64,000 bases of DNA, taken from the NCBI RefSeq assembly GCF_900116805.1, contig NZ_FPBV01000013.1:1-64000 (forward strand), written 5' to 3'. The notes beneath the pieces were generated by a model, which saw only the letters and a program-made list of their open reading frames with translations, did not search any database and had not been told where the DNA came from. A program made the position numbers and the translations under genes. The DNA is from Paenalicyclobacillus macrosporangiidus. Lineage in GTDB: Bacteria > Bacillota > Bacilli > Alicyclobacillales > Alicyclobacillaceae. Positions 54,106 through 62,916 of the stretch are shown piece after piece (position 1 is the stretch's first letter; every line of letters starts with the position of its first letter).

Positions 54106-56376
54106 ATGAACCTCGCCACACTGCTCGACGAGTGGCGCCGGACACCGGAGATGATGCGAAACGTCGCCCACTGGCACGTGGAACCTGCGCGCATCGCGCG
54201 GTTTCGCGCCGTACCGGACTGGGTGCACGCGGACCTGCGCGCCGCGCTGCAAGCCCGGGGCATCCGGCAACTGTACGCGCACCAGGCGGAGGCGTTGGAG
54301 GCGGTCCACGCCGGCCGGCACACGATGGTCGTCACCCCCACCGCCAGCGGGAAGACGCTGTGCTACAACCTGCCGGTCATCGACACCATCCTGAAGGACC
54401 CTGCGGCGCGTGCCTTGTACCTGTTCCCCACCAAGGCCCTGTCCCAGGACCAGGTGGCAGAACTCCACGAGCTGTGCGGGCATCTGCCTTCGCCGGTGCA
54501 GTCGTTCACGTACGACGGCGACACGCCGCTGCATGCGCGCCAGCGCATCCGGGAGGCGGGGCACATCGTCGTCACCAATCCCGACATGCTGCACGCCGCC
54601 ATCCTGCCGCACCACACCAAGTGGCTGCGGTTGTTCGAGAACCTGCGCTTCATCGTGATTGACGAGGCGCACATCTATCGCGGGGTCTTCGGCAGCCACG
54701 TGGCCAACGTGCTGCGGCGTCTGCGCCGCATCTGCCGGCATTACGGGAGTCGCCCCGTCTTCATCCTCTGTTCGGCCACCATCGCCAATCCGGGGGAACT
54801 CGCCGCCGAGCTGACCGGGGAGGAGGTGGCGGTGGTGGACCAATCGGGCGCGCCCCAGGGGGAGCGCCACACGGTCTTCTATAACCCGCCCCTCGTCCAG
54901 CCGGAGCTCGGTCTTCGCCGGTCCTCGCTGCTCGAAGCGCGCCGGTTCGGGACCCGCCTGGTGCGGGAAGGCATTTCGACCATCGCCTTCGTCAAGACCC
55001 GCACCCAGGTGGAGCTGCTGGCCACCTACTGGAAGTCGGATGTGCCGGAGCGGCTGCGCGATCGCGTCTTTGGCTACCGAGGCGGGTATCTGCCGAACGA
55101 ACGGCGGCGAATTGAGCGGGGGTTGCGCGACGGCGAAATCCTCGGGGTGGTCAGCACCAACGCGTTGGAACTCGGGGTCGACATCGGCAGCCTGGAGGCG
55201 TCCATCACCGTCGGGTACCCGGGCACCATCGCCTCGTTCCGCCAGCAGAGCGGCCGCGCGGGGCGTCGTCATGGGGTGTCGTTGGCGCTGTTCATCGCGA
55301 ACGCCTCCGCCATTGACCAGTACATGGTCCAGCACCCGGAGCACATCCTCGAGGGGGTGCCGGAGGCAGCGCGGCTGTACCCGGAAAACCTGCTCATCCT
55401 CACCGACCACCTCAAGTGTGCGGCGTACGAGCTGCCCTTTGCGCCCGAGGAGCGGTTCGGGGTGGAGACGACGGGCGAGCTGCTGGAATACCTGGCCCAC
55501 CACCGCGTCCTGCACCAGGGCCGCGACGGGCGGTACTTCTGGATGTCCGACGCCTTGCCGAGCCATAGCGTCTCGTTGCGCAGCGCGGCACAGGACAACG
55601 TGGTGATCATCGACCAGACGGCCGCGCGGCCGCAGGTCATCGGCGAGACGGACCGCTTCAGCGCGCTGACGACACTGCACGAGGAGGCCATCTACCTGCA
55701 TCAATCGCGGCCCTACCAGGTCGAGCGGTTGGACCTCGAAAACGGCAAGGCGTACGTTCGCCAGGTGGATGTGGATTACTACACGGACGCCGAGCTGGCG
55801 GTGCGGTTGCAGGTGCTCGACGTGCTGGCGGACAAGCCGGCCGGCGCCGCGGCCCGGCACCACACGGGCGAGCTGATGGTCAATGCGGTGCCGACCCTGT
55901 TCAAGAAGATCAAATTCGACACGCACGAGAACCTCGGCTGGGGCAAGATCCACTTGCCCGAAGCGGAGCTGCATACCGTCGGCTACTGGTGCCGGTGGGA
56001 CAAGCGGAGCATCCCGTGGGACAACGAGCGGTGGGAGACGGCCCTGATGGGTCTCGCGCATGTCCTGCGCCACGCCGCCGCCCTGCACTGCATGTGCGCC
56101 ATCGGCGACCTGCACTGGGCGGCCGAGGTGCGCGATCCGCTGGACGGCCAGCCGACGCTCTATCTGTACGACGCTTATCCGGGCGGCGTCGGCCTGGCGG
56201 AGCGGGTGTTCCGCGACGCGGATCCGGTTCTTTCCATCGCCCGCGCCATGGTGGCCGACTGCCCGTGCGAGGCCGGCTGCCCGTCGTGCATCGGGCCGGG
56301 GCGCGGCGACCGCGCGGCGAAGGCCCTGGTGCTGCGCCTCATTGACGAAACCCGCACCGCCGAGGCGTCCGATTGA
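54106..56376 (+). CDS. mrfA: DEAD/DEAH-box DNA helicase MrfA (YprA)
   Basis: 756 residues. Walker A TPTASGKTLCYNLP, DEAH box (IVIDEAHIYRGVFGSH), SAT motif (LCSATIANP), and motif VI (FRQQSGRAGRR). The C-terminal DUF1998 domain has the four-Cys zinc motif CPCEAGCPSC. MrfA and MrfB repair mitomycin C damage in B. subtilis by excision independent of UvrABC. ATG 54106 follows GGGGGGAGCAGG. A LexA box lies upstream. Confidence 0.94.
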   Translation: MNLATLLDEWRRTPEMMRNVAHWHVEPARIARFRAVPDWVHADLRAALQARGIRQLYAHQAEALEAVHAGRHTMVVTPTASGKTLCYNLPVIDTILKDPAARALYLFPTKALSQDQVAELHELCGHLPSPVQSFTYDGDTPLHARQRIREAGHIVVTNPDMLHAAILPHHTKWLRLFENLRFIVIDEAHIYRGVFGSHVANVLRRLRRICRHYGSRPVFILCSATIANPGELAAELTGEEVAVVDQSGAPQGERHTVFYNPPLVQPELGLRRSSLLEARRFGTRLVREGISTIAFVKTRTQVELLATYWKSDVPERLRDRVFGYRGGYLPNERRRIERGLRDGEILGVVSTNALELGVDIGSLEASITVGYPGTIASFRQQSGRAGRRHGVSLALFIANASAIDQYMVQHPEHILEGVPEAARLYPENLLILTDHLKCAAYELPFAPEERFGVETTGELLEYLAHHRVLHQGRDGRYFWMSDALPSHSVSLRSAAQDNVVIIDQTAARPQVIGETDRFSALTTLHEEAIYLHQSRPYQVERLDLENGKAYVRQVDVDYYTDAELAVRLQVLDVLADKPAGAAARHHTGELMVNAVPTLFKKIKFDTHENLGWGKIHLPEAELHTVGYWCRWDKRSIPWDNERWETALMGLAHVLRHAAALHCMCAIGDLHWAAEVRDPLDGQPTLYLYDAYPGGVGLAERVFRDADPVLSIARAMVADCPCEAGCPSCIGPGRGDRAAKALVLRLIDETRTAEASD

Positions 56377-56391
56377 ACGGAGGGGGAGCGG

Positions 56392-57870
56392 ATGGCGAGA
56401 TCCCTGTTGGAGCGCTTGGCGGCTTTGGAGCGATCCGTCGGACGCCGCCCGGAGGCCACGCCGGACGGGGCGGACGGCGGAGATGCGGCGGGATCACAGG
56501 CCGCAGATGGCGGCGCTGCGACCCCCGGGGAGGCGGCAACGGGGACGGCCCCTCGTCCAGGCGGAGACATCGTCCGTGAATCGGCTGCGCCGCCGGGGGC
56601 CGGGACGGCGCCCGCGGCGGGCGCCACGGGGGCGGCGTCCTCGGAGGGCCTGTGGGCGCTCGGATTTCGCCCGGTGGATCCCTCCGGGGGCGTCTGGTAC
56701 CGGACCTTGCGCTACGACCTGCTGACCGTGCACGGCCGGCGACAGTTCGCCGACCTGGCGCGGTGCGATCTGTCCGCGGCGGCGCGCGCCCTCGGTGTGG
56801 ACGAGCTGCCGGCGGAGCGGTTGCGCTTCTACGACACGGAGACCACCGGCCTCGGGCAGGGGGCGGGAAACGTCCCCTTCCTGCATGCCGTCGCCCGCAT
56901 CGAGGGCGACGAGCTGGCCGTGCATCAGTACTTCTTGGCCGATCACACCGGTGAACCCGACCTGCTCACGGCGCTCACCGCCGATCACTTCGCGCCCGGG
57001 AGCGTGGTGGTGACCTTCAATGGCAAGTCGTTCGACTGGCCGCTCCTGCAGGCGCGGCTCGCCCTCTGGCGGCTGCCCCGGGTGGCGGCCGCGCACGCGG
57101 ACCTCATCCATGCCAGCCGCCGCCTGTGGCGCAGACGCCTCGGCCGGGTCGCCCTGGCCGAGGTGGAAGCCGGGGTGCTCGGCATTCACCGCTCGGGCGA
57201 TCTCCCGGGCCGCGAGGCGCCTGCGCGCTACTTCGCGTGGCTGGAGGATGGCAGGGCGGACTGGGTGGAACCGGTGTTCGAGCACAATGCCGCCGACGTC
57301 TGCAGCCTCGCGGTCCTGCTGGTGGTCGTGGCCGACCTGTTGGCGGGGCGCGAGCCGGCGCGTGGGGCAGAGGAGTGGCTGGCGCTCGCCCGTTGGTATG
57401 ACGCGTGGCAGGCGTACGATCTCGCCGCCCGCTGCTACACGGGAGCGGCCGCGAGCCCGGACGCCGGTTACGAGGCCCGGTGGCTGAAAAGCCTGTTTCA
57501 CAAGCGGCACGGGGAATGGGCGGAGGCGGTGGGCATCTGGACGCAGCTCGCGGAGGCGTATCCGCACGCGGTCCCGCCTCTGGTGGAACTGGCGAAGCAC
57601 TACGAGCACCGCGCCGGCGACTTGGAGGCGGCGGCCCGCTGGGCGTGGGAGGCGTGGGCGCGCGCGTCGGCGCTGGCCCGAGTGGCGGATGAAGAGGCGG
57701 CGCGGTGGCGCGAGGTGGCGGATCACCTGCGCCACCGGATCGACCGCATCCTCCGCCGTCAGGCGGCCGCCGCGCGCGTCAGCCGAAGTTCGGGCGCATC
57801 GCCAGGGACTCCTGCCGCCGCGCCCGCCGGTGCAGGATCTCGTACACCACGGGCACAACCACGAGGGTGA
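56392..57870 (+). CDS. mrfB: RNase H-like exonuclease MrfB (YprB)
   Basis: 492 residues. After a low-complexity Ala/Gly/Pro N-terminal region (about 20-90) comes a DEDD-type exonuclease: FYDTETTGLGQG, VVVTFNGKSFDWPLL and EHNAADVCSLAVL carry the metal-binding acids. TPR-like helices fill the C-terminal third. It lies 15 nt after mrfA with GGAGGGGGAG. The last 30 residues (Ala/Pro/Arg-rich) are antisense to the RND gene; the native stop may have been lost. MrfB acts with MrfA. Confidence 0.9.
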   Translation: MARSLLERLAALERSVGRRPEATPDGADGGDAAGSQAADGGAATPGEAATGTAPRPGGDIVRESAAPPGAGTAPAAGATGAASSEGLWALGFRPVDPSGGVWYRTLRYDLLTVHGRRQFADLARCDLSAAARALGVDELPAERLRFYDTETTGLGQGAGNVPFLHAVARIEGDELAVHQYFLADHTGEPDLLTALTADHFAPGSVVVTFNGKSFDWPLLQARLALWRLPRVAAAHADLIHASRRLWRRRLGRVALAEVEAGVLGIHRSGDLPGREAPARYFAWLEDGRADWVEPVFEHNAADVCSLAVLLVVVADLLAGREPARGAEEWLALARWYDAWQAYDLAARCYTGAAASPDAGYEARWLKSLFHKRHGEWAEAVGIWTQLAEAYPHAVPPLVELAKHYEHRAGDLEAAARWAWEAWARASALARVADEEAARWREVADHLRHRIDRILRRQAAAARVSRSSGASPGTPAAAPAGAGSRTPRAQPRG

Positions 57871-60800
57871 GCGCCGTGGAGCTGAGAAGCCCGCCGATGA
57901 CCACCACCGCCAATCCCTGGGAGATCAACGCCCCCTCGGCAAAGCCGAGTGCCAGCGGGATGAGGGCGCAGATGGTGGCGATGGCCGTCATCAGGATGGG
58001 CCGCAGGCGCGTGGTGCCCGCTTCGAGCAGGGCTTCCCGCACGCCGAGGCCCTGCCGGCGCTGGCGTTCCACGCGATCCACCAGAACAATGGCGTTGGTC
58101 ACGACGATGCCCATCAGCATCAGGATGCCGATGAGGGACGAGACACTGACCGGCTGTCGGGCGATGACGGTCCCCGCGAAGGCGCCGATGAGCGCCACCG
58201 GCATGGAGAACAGGATGGCGAACGGCGCGGTCCATTCGCCGAACGACACCAGCATCACGAGGTACACGAGGCCCGCCGCGATGAGGGTGGCCTGCACCAA
58301 CTGGCGGAAGCTCTCGTTCTGTTCCTGGGCGTCTCCGCCCAGTTGGATGTCGACATCCGCCGGCAGCCCCAGCGACTGAATGCGCTGCATCGCCAGCTTC
58401 GTGGTGCGCCCGGTGTCCTGGTCGGTGAAGTCCCCGGTGACCTCGGCGAACCCGGCCCCATTGCGGTGCAGCACCGTCACCGGCGCCTGGACCTCGTGAA
58501 CGGTGGCGACGTCGGACAGGGCCACGCGCTGGCCGGTCGGCGTCTCCAGCTGGAACGAGCGGATGTCCTCCAGCTTCTGAGGGGCGTGCGAGCCCTGCAG
58601 TGTCAGCACGACGTTGTACGTTCGGCCGTCGAGGGTCGCCTGTCCGGCGTCCTCCCCGGCGAGCGCGGCGCGCACCTGCGAGGCGATGGCGTAGGCGGTC
58701 AGCCCGTACGGCGCGGCCTTGGCCGGGTCGGGTTGGATGTTCACCTGCGGTTGGGTGCGCGCCAGGTTGTTCTGGACGTTGGCGAGCCCCGGGAGGCCGC
58801 CCAGTGCGCTGGTGATGGCAGCCGCGGCCTGGGCGATGTGGTCCGGGTTCGGACCGGTGACGACGACGCCGAACGATCCGCTGGCGCCGCCCAGGATGAG
58901 CTCCTTCACCTGAATGTCGGCGGGCGGCGCGATGGCCTTCAACTTATCCCGCAGCTGGGCGACGAACGCGGGCACGTCCGTGTCCGGCTTCAGCTCGAGG
59001 AAGAAGCTGGCGGTGTTGGTGCCGCGCACGCTTCCGTCCGAGTCCGTCTGTCCGGCGTCGGAACCGACCTGCGTGTTCATCTGCTGCACGGTGTCTCCGA
59101 ACGAGCGCACCACCTGTTCCACCTGGCGCGCTTTCGCATCGGTGGCGTCCCGCGGCGTGCCGACGGGCATCTCCACCTGGATGGTGGCGAATTTCTCCCG
59201 GGATTCCGGGATGAAGGTGCTGCCCGCCAAGGGCAGAATCAGCACCGAGCCTGCGAAGGCCGCCGCCGTGACGGTCAGCACCGCGGCCTTGTGGTTGAGG
59301 CATGCGTTCAGGAAGCGCTGATAGGTGCGCTGCCACGGCCGGAGGGCGCGCTGGCCGCCGGTGAATCCCGCCTGCGCCGGCACCGCAGAGGACCTTTCCA
59401 AGGCGGTCTCCTCCGTCCGGTCCTGCGCTCCTTCTGCCCCCTGACCGTCCGCCTCGCGCGCGCCCGGGGCCCTCAGCACCAGCAGCCAGGCCAAGAGCGG
59501 CACCACCGTCAACGCGACCAACAGCGAACTGGCCAGCGCGCAGACCACCGTGAGCGCGAAGGGCAAGAAGATCTTGCCGACGATCCCGCTGACAAACCCG
59601 AGCGGCAGGAACACGGCGATGGTGGTGATGGTGGAGGCGGTGATAGCCGCCCCCACCTCGCGCGTGGCGGCGAGGGCGAGTGCCTTGCCTTCACCGCGGC
59701 GCTGTCGCCAGTGGCGGTGGATGTTTTCAATCACGACGATGCTGTCGTCCACGACCCGGCCGGTGGCGACGGCCATGCCGCCGAGGGTCATGATGTTCAG
59801 CGTGATGTCCAGCCGATGCAGGAGGATGATGGCGCACATCAGGGACAGCGGTATGGACACCACGGCGATGACCGTCGTCCGCCAGTTGCGCAGGAACAGC
59901 AGGATGACGGCGGCGGCAAACAGGGCCCCGAGCACCGCCTCGCGCAACATGCCGCCGATGGACGAACGGATCATGGTGGACGAGTCGAACAGGGGCACGA
60001 TGTGCACGCCTGCGGGCAGCCGCTTGGCCAGTTCCGCCAACTGCGCGTTGACGCCGTCGGCCATCTGGACGGTGTTGGCGTCCTCCGCTTTGAGGACGCT
60101 GACCATCACACTGGGCTGGCCGTTGGTCCGGTTGATGGCGCCGTCACGGGGCGGCGCCAGCGTCACGTCGGCGATGTCCCCGAGGCGCACGGAATCGAGG
60201 GACGAAGGGCCGGACGTGTTCTTGACCGCCGGCGGTGCCGCAGGGACGCTGGGGGCGGCGGACGGCGGCGGCGAACCGGCGGAGGCCGGCGGAAGCTGCC
60301 CCTGCAGGGACTTCAGGCGCTGGTTGAGCGCGTCCTGTTCCCGCTGAAGCGCCTGCAGGGCCGCGGTCAACTCGGCCACGCGCTGCGGGTCCTGGGAGCC
60401 CGGTGGACGGGCCTGCTCTTGGGCGAGCGCCAATTGGGTGCCCCAGATCTGACCCTGGATCTGCTGAAGGGCGGCGAGGAGCTGCGTCTCGCCCTGCACC
60501 ACCGCGAGCCCTTGGCCGACCTGTCCCAGGCCCTGCGCCACCTGACCCACCGCTTGGCCGACCTGACCGACGGCCTGCCCCATCTGGCCGATGCTTTCGC
60601 CGATGGCCGACAGCCCGGCGGAGGGATCGGCCGGCAGGGGGATGCGGATGTTGCGGATGTCGTCCAGGCTTCGCACAGCCCCCGCCATCTGGACCGCTTG
60701 CACTTGGCCGCTCAGGGTGGCGGTACCCAGCGGCATCGTCACATTGGACGCCTGGATGGCCTGCAGGACCTGTTCCAGGGTCAGGTGGTGCTGCCGCAGC

Positions 60801-61372
60801 TTGTCCTGGGACACCTGGATGCGCACCTCATCCGGCGCGCCGCCCGCCGTCTGGACGGAGGCGACGCCGGGAACGCCTTGCAGGGCGGGGACGATGACAT
60901 CGTGAACGGCGTCGCGCAGGGCGCGGTCGTCCTGCCGGTCCGACGCCACGGTGAAGTACACGACCGGCTGCGCGTTGAAAGAGAACTTCTGCACGGTGGG
61001 GGTCATCGTCCCGTCAGGGAGTTTCATCTGCTGGAGCGCCTCGTGCACCTTCTGCTGGACGTCATCCAGATTGGAGTTGAGATTCAGCTCCAGCTCCACC
61101 TCGGACACGTTCTGCATGGAGACGGAGGTGACGTTTTTGACGTCCCCCAGTCCGCGCAGGGCGTCTTCTATCGGTTGGCTGACATGGTCCGCCACTTCCT
61201 CGGGCGATGCACCCGGATAGGGGGTGATGACCGCGATCACCGGCAGGGCGATGTCCGGCATCAGCTCTTCGTTGAGCCGCAGGGCGGACAGGATCCCTCC
61301 GGCGATCACGAGCACGGCCAACAACAACACAGCGACAGGATTGCGCAGGGAAAAACGGGTCAGCGCTTGCAT
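57779..61372 (-). CDS. RND-family efflux transporter (HAE-1/SwrC-like)
   Basis: 1197 residues. It has the RND layout of two sets of six membrane segments and two large extracellular loops. N-terminal FSLRNPVAVLLLAVLVIAGG and PYPGASPEEVADHVSQPIEDAL, the proton-relay GRVVDDSIVVIENI in TM4, and FGEWTAPFAILFSMPVALIGAF are typical of drug exporters such as B. subtilis SwrC. About 130 extra residues (about 255-385) sit in the docking-subdomain region, including a four-fold heptad repeat. No adaptor gene is adjacent. ATG 61372 is chosen for AGGAGG 6 nt upstream; GTG 61375 is too close. Confidence 0.93.
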   Translation of the reverse strand: MQALTRFSLRNPVAVLLLAVLVIAGGILSALRLNEELMPDIALPVIAVITPYPGASPEEVADHVSQPIEDALRGLGDVKNVTSVSMQNVSEVELELNLNSNLDDVQQKVHEALQQMKLPDGTMTPTVQKFSFNAQPVVYFTVASDRQDDRALRDAVHDVIVPALQGVPGVASVQTAGGAPDEVRIQVSQDKLRQHHLTLEQVLQAIQASNVTMPLGTATLSGQVQAVQMAGAVRSLDDIRNIRIPLPADPSAGLSAIGESIGQMGQAVGQVGQAVGQVAQGLGQVGQGLAVVQGETQLLAALQQIQGQIWGTQLALAQEQARPPGSQDPQRVAELTAALQALQREQDALNQRLKSLQGQLPPASAGSPPPSAAPSVPAAPPAVKNTSGPSSLDSVRLGDIADVTLAPPRDGAINRTNGQPSVMVSVLKAEDANTVQMADGVNAQLAELAKRLPAGVHIVPLFDSSTMIRSSIGGMLREAVLGALFAAAVILLFLRNWRTTVIAVVSIPLSLMCAIILLHRLDITLNIMTLGGMAVATGRVVDDSIVVIENIHRHWRQRRGEGKALALAATREVGAAITASTITTIAVFLPLGFVSGIVGKIFLPFALTVVCALASSLLVALTVVPLLAWLLVLRAPGAREADGQGAEGAQDRTEETALERSSAVPAQAGFTGGQRALRPWQRTYQRFLNACLNHKAAVLTVTAAAFAGSVLILPLAGSTFIPESREKFATIQVEMPVGTPRDATDAKARQVEQVVRSFGDTVQQMNTQVGSDAGQTDSDGSVRGTNTASFFLELKPDTDVPAFVAQLRDKLKAIAPPADIQVKELILGGASGSFGVVVTGPNPDHIAQAAAAITSALGGLPGLANVQNNLARTQPQVNIQPDPAKAAPYGLTAYAIASQVRAALAGEDAGQATLDGRTYNVVLTLQGSHAPQKLEDIRSFQLETPTGQRVALSDVATVHEVQAPVTVLHRNGAGFAEVTGDFTDQDTGRTTKLAMQRIQSLGLPADVDIQLGGDAQEQNESFRQLVQATLIAAGLVYLVMLVSFGEWTAPFAILFSMPVALIGAFAGTVIARQPVSVSSLIGILMLMGIVVTNAIVLVDRVERQRRQGLGVREALLEAGTTRLRPILMTAIATICALIPLALGFAEGALISQGLAVVVIGGLLSSTALTLVVVPVVYEILHRRARRQESLAMRPNFG
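60506..60589 (-). repeat. Heptad repeat inside the RND exporter
   Basis: 28 residues (262-289) read as four units of GQVGQAV/GQVAQGL type, and the DNA is a 21-bp imperfect tandem repeat. A coiled-coil-like stretch rich in Gln and Leu follows, then a Pro/Ala/Ser linker. Confidence 0.8.
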
Positions 61373-61407
61373 CACGGGCCTCCTCCAGGGTGAACCGGAT
61401 CGAACCC

Positions 61408-61436
61408 ATTCTAACCCTGTCCTGGGTCCGGGACAA
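61408..61436 (-). promoter_or_regulatory. RND exporter promoter
   Basis: On the minus strand TTGTCC (61436-61431), 17 bp, TAGAAT (61413-61408). The leader is about 30 nt. Confidence 0.7.
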
Positions 61437-61518
61437 GATGTTTAGCGAGTAAAACAGTTGCGAGGCGCGCCTCCCTTGGGCCGTCCTCGCCGGTGGACGG
61501 CCGGGTCATCCCGGGGAG

Positions 61519-61549
61519 TTGTCTATTGGATTGCGAAAACCGGTACAAT
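61519..61549 (+). promoter_or_regulatory. Candidate yktB promoter
   Basis: TTGTCT (61519-61524), a long 19-bp spacer, TACAAT (61544-61549). A hairpin GGCCGTCC/GGACGGCC lies just upstream (61479-61502). Confidence 0.45.
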
Positions 61550-61656
61550 GAAAGGCGGAGACCCGAACGGCTCCCCCCGGATGGGGGAACGGCGCTTGGA
61601 AAGGAGGCGAAGGCCCGGCCGCCGGCTCGCCGCGGCGAGGCAGGGTCCGGAGGGAT

Positions 61657-62295
61657 ATGGAGTTTGTTGGATTCACGGACGAGGATTTCGCGGTCTTCGA
61701 GGTGCCCGGGCTGGAGGCGCGCATGGATGCCCTCAAGCGCACCCTGCGGCCGAAGCTGGAGCAGTTGGGGCGGGACTTCGCGGCGTTTCTCAGCGACCTG
61801 CTCGAAGAGCCCATGTACGCGCATGTGGCGAAGCACGCCCGTCGCACGGTGAATCCGCCCGAGGACAGCTGGGTGGCGTTCGCCGCGGATCGGCGCGGAT
61901 ACAAGAAGCACCCGCATTTCCAAATCGGCGTGTGGCGCACGCACGCATTCGCCACCTTCGGGCTGATCAGCGAGTCGCCCCATCGCGCCCGCTTCGCGGC
62001 GCAACTGCGCGCGCACGCGGCCGAGGTGGTGGCAGCAATACCCGGGCACTTCGTGTGGATTCCGGATCACACGGATCCGCACGCCATCCCGGCCGCCACG
62101 GTGGACGAGGCGGGCCTGTTGCGGCTGGCGGACCGGCTCGACACGCGCCAGGGCGAGTTGCTCACGGGCGTGACCTTTGCCCGGGCGCAGACGGTGGCGA
62201 TGGGACCCGCGGCCTTTGCGGACGCGGTGAAAGAGGCGTTTCGAGCTTTGAAACCGTTGTATCCATTGATCCAGACGGAGGTGTTTCAGGCGTGA
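61657..62295 (+). CDS. yktB: DUF1054 protein YktB
   Basis: 212 residues. The N-terminal EFVGFTDEDFAVFEVPGLEARMDALK and the segment DSWVAFAADRRGYKKHPHFQIGVWRTHAFATFGLI are the DUF1054 signature. The function is unknown. ATG 61657 has GGAGGG at 61648-61653. It overlaps the HD gene (GTGA). Confidence 0.9.
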   Translation: MEFVGFTDEDFAVFEVPGLEARMDALKRTLRPKLEQLGRDFAAFLSDLLEEPMYAHVAKHARRTVNPPEDSWVAFAADRRGYKKHPHFQIGVWRTHAFATFGLISESPHRARFAAQLRAHAAEVVAAIPGHFVWIPDHTDPHAIPAATVDEAGLLRLADRLDTRQGELLTGVTFARAQTVAMGPAAFADAVKEAFRALKPLYPLIQTEVFQA

Positions 62296-62867
62296 AGACG
62301 CGCGAGGAAGCGTTGGCGTTGCTGCACGAGTACACCCAGAGCGAGTCCCTGCGCAGGCACGCGTACGCCGTCGAGGCGGCGATGCGGGCCTACGCGGAGA
62401 AATTCGGGGAAGACGTGGAGAAATGGGGCATCACGGGGCTCCTCCACGACTTCGACTACGAGCGCTATCCCGGCATGCCGCACGAGCACACCATCGTCGG
62501 AGCACGCATCCTGCGGGAGCTCGGTTATCCGGAGGACGTGATCTACGCGATTCAGGCGCATGCGGACTACAACCACCTGCCCCGCAACACCCGGATGGCG
62601 CAGGCGCTGTACGCCTGCGACGAGCTGTGCGGGTTCATCATGGCGGTGGCGATGGTGCGGCCGACGCGAAATATCGCGGACGTCGAGGTCAAGAGCGTGA
62701 AGAAGAAGCTCAAGGACAAGGCGTTCGCGAAGGGCGTCAACCGCGAGGACGTGTACCGCGGCGCCGAGGAACTGGGCGTCGACCTGGACGAACACATCCG
62801 CTTTGTCACGGAGGCGCTGACACGCGTCGCGTCCGCGCTGGGGCTGGACGGCGCCGAGAGCGCATAA
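62292..62867 (+). CDS. HD-domain phosphohydrolase
   Basis: 191 residues, GTG start coupled to yktB. The HD motif appears as H (RRHAYAVEAAM), HD (GLLHDFDYERYPGMPHEH) and a distal D (YACDELCGFIMAV), spaced as in HDIG hydrolases. The substrate is unknown; related proteins act on nucleotides or phosphate esters. It is followed 49 nt later by the nucleotidase gene. Confidence 0.85.
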   Translation: MKTREEALALLHEYTQSESLRRHAYAVEAAMRAYAEKFGEDVEKWGITGLLHDFDYERYPGMPHEHTIVGARILRELGYPEDVIYAIQAHADYNHLPRNTRMAQALYACDELCGFIMAVAMVRPTRNIADVEVKSVKKKLKDKAFAKGVNREDVYRGAEELGVDLDEHIRFVTEALTRVASALGLDGAESA

Positions 62868-62916
62868 ACTGGGGGAGAAGCCGGCCGTGGCCATGCGGGC
62901 GGGGCGAGGTGAGCCG

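Noticed and set aside
57689-61393. A 1234-residue plus-strand open frame opposite the RND gene
   Set aside because: The minus strand codes a clear RND exporter with conserved motifs; the plus-strand product is His/Gly/Asp-rich with no family features.
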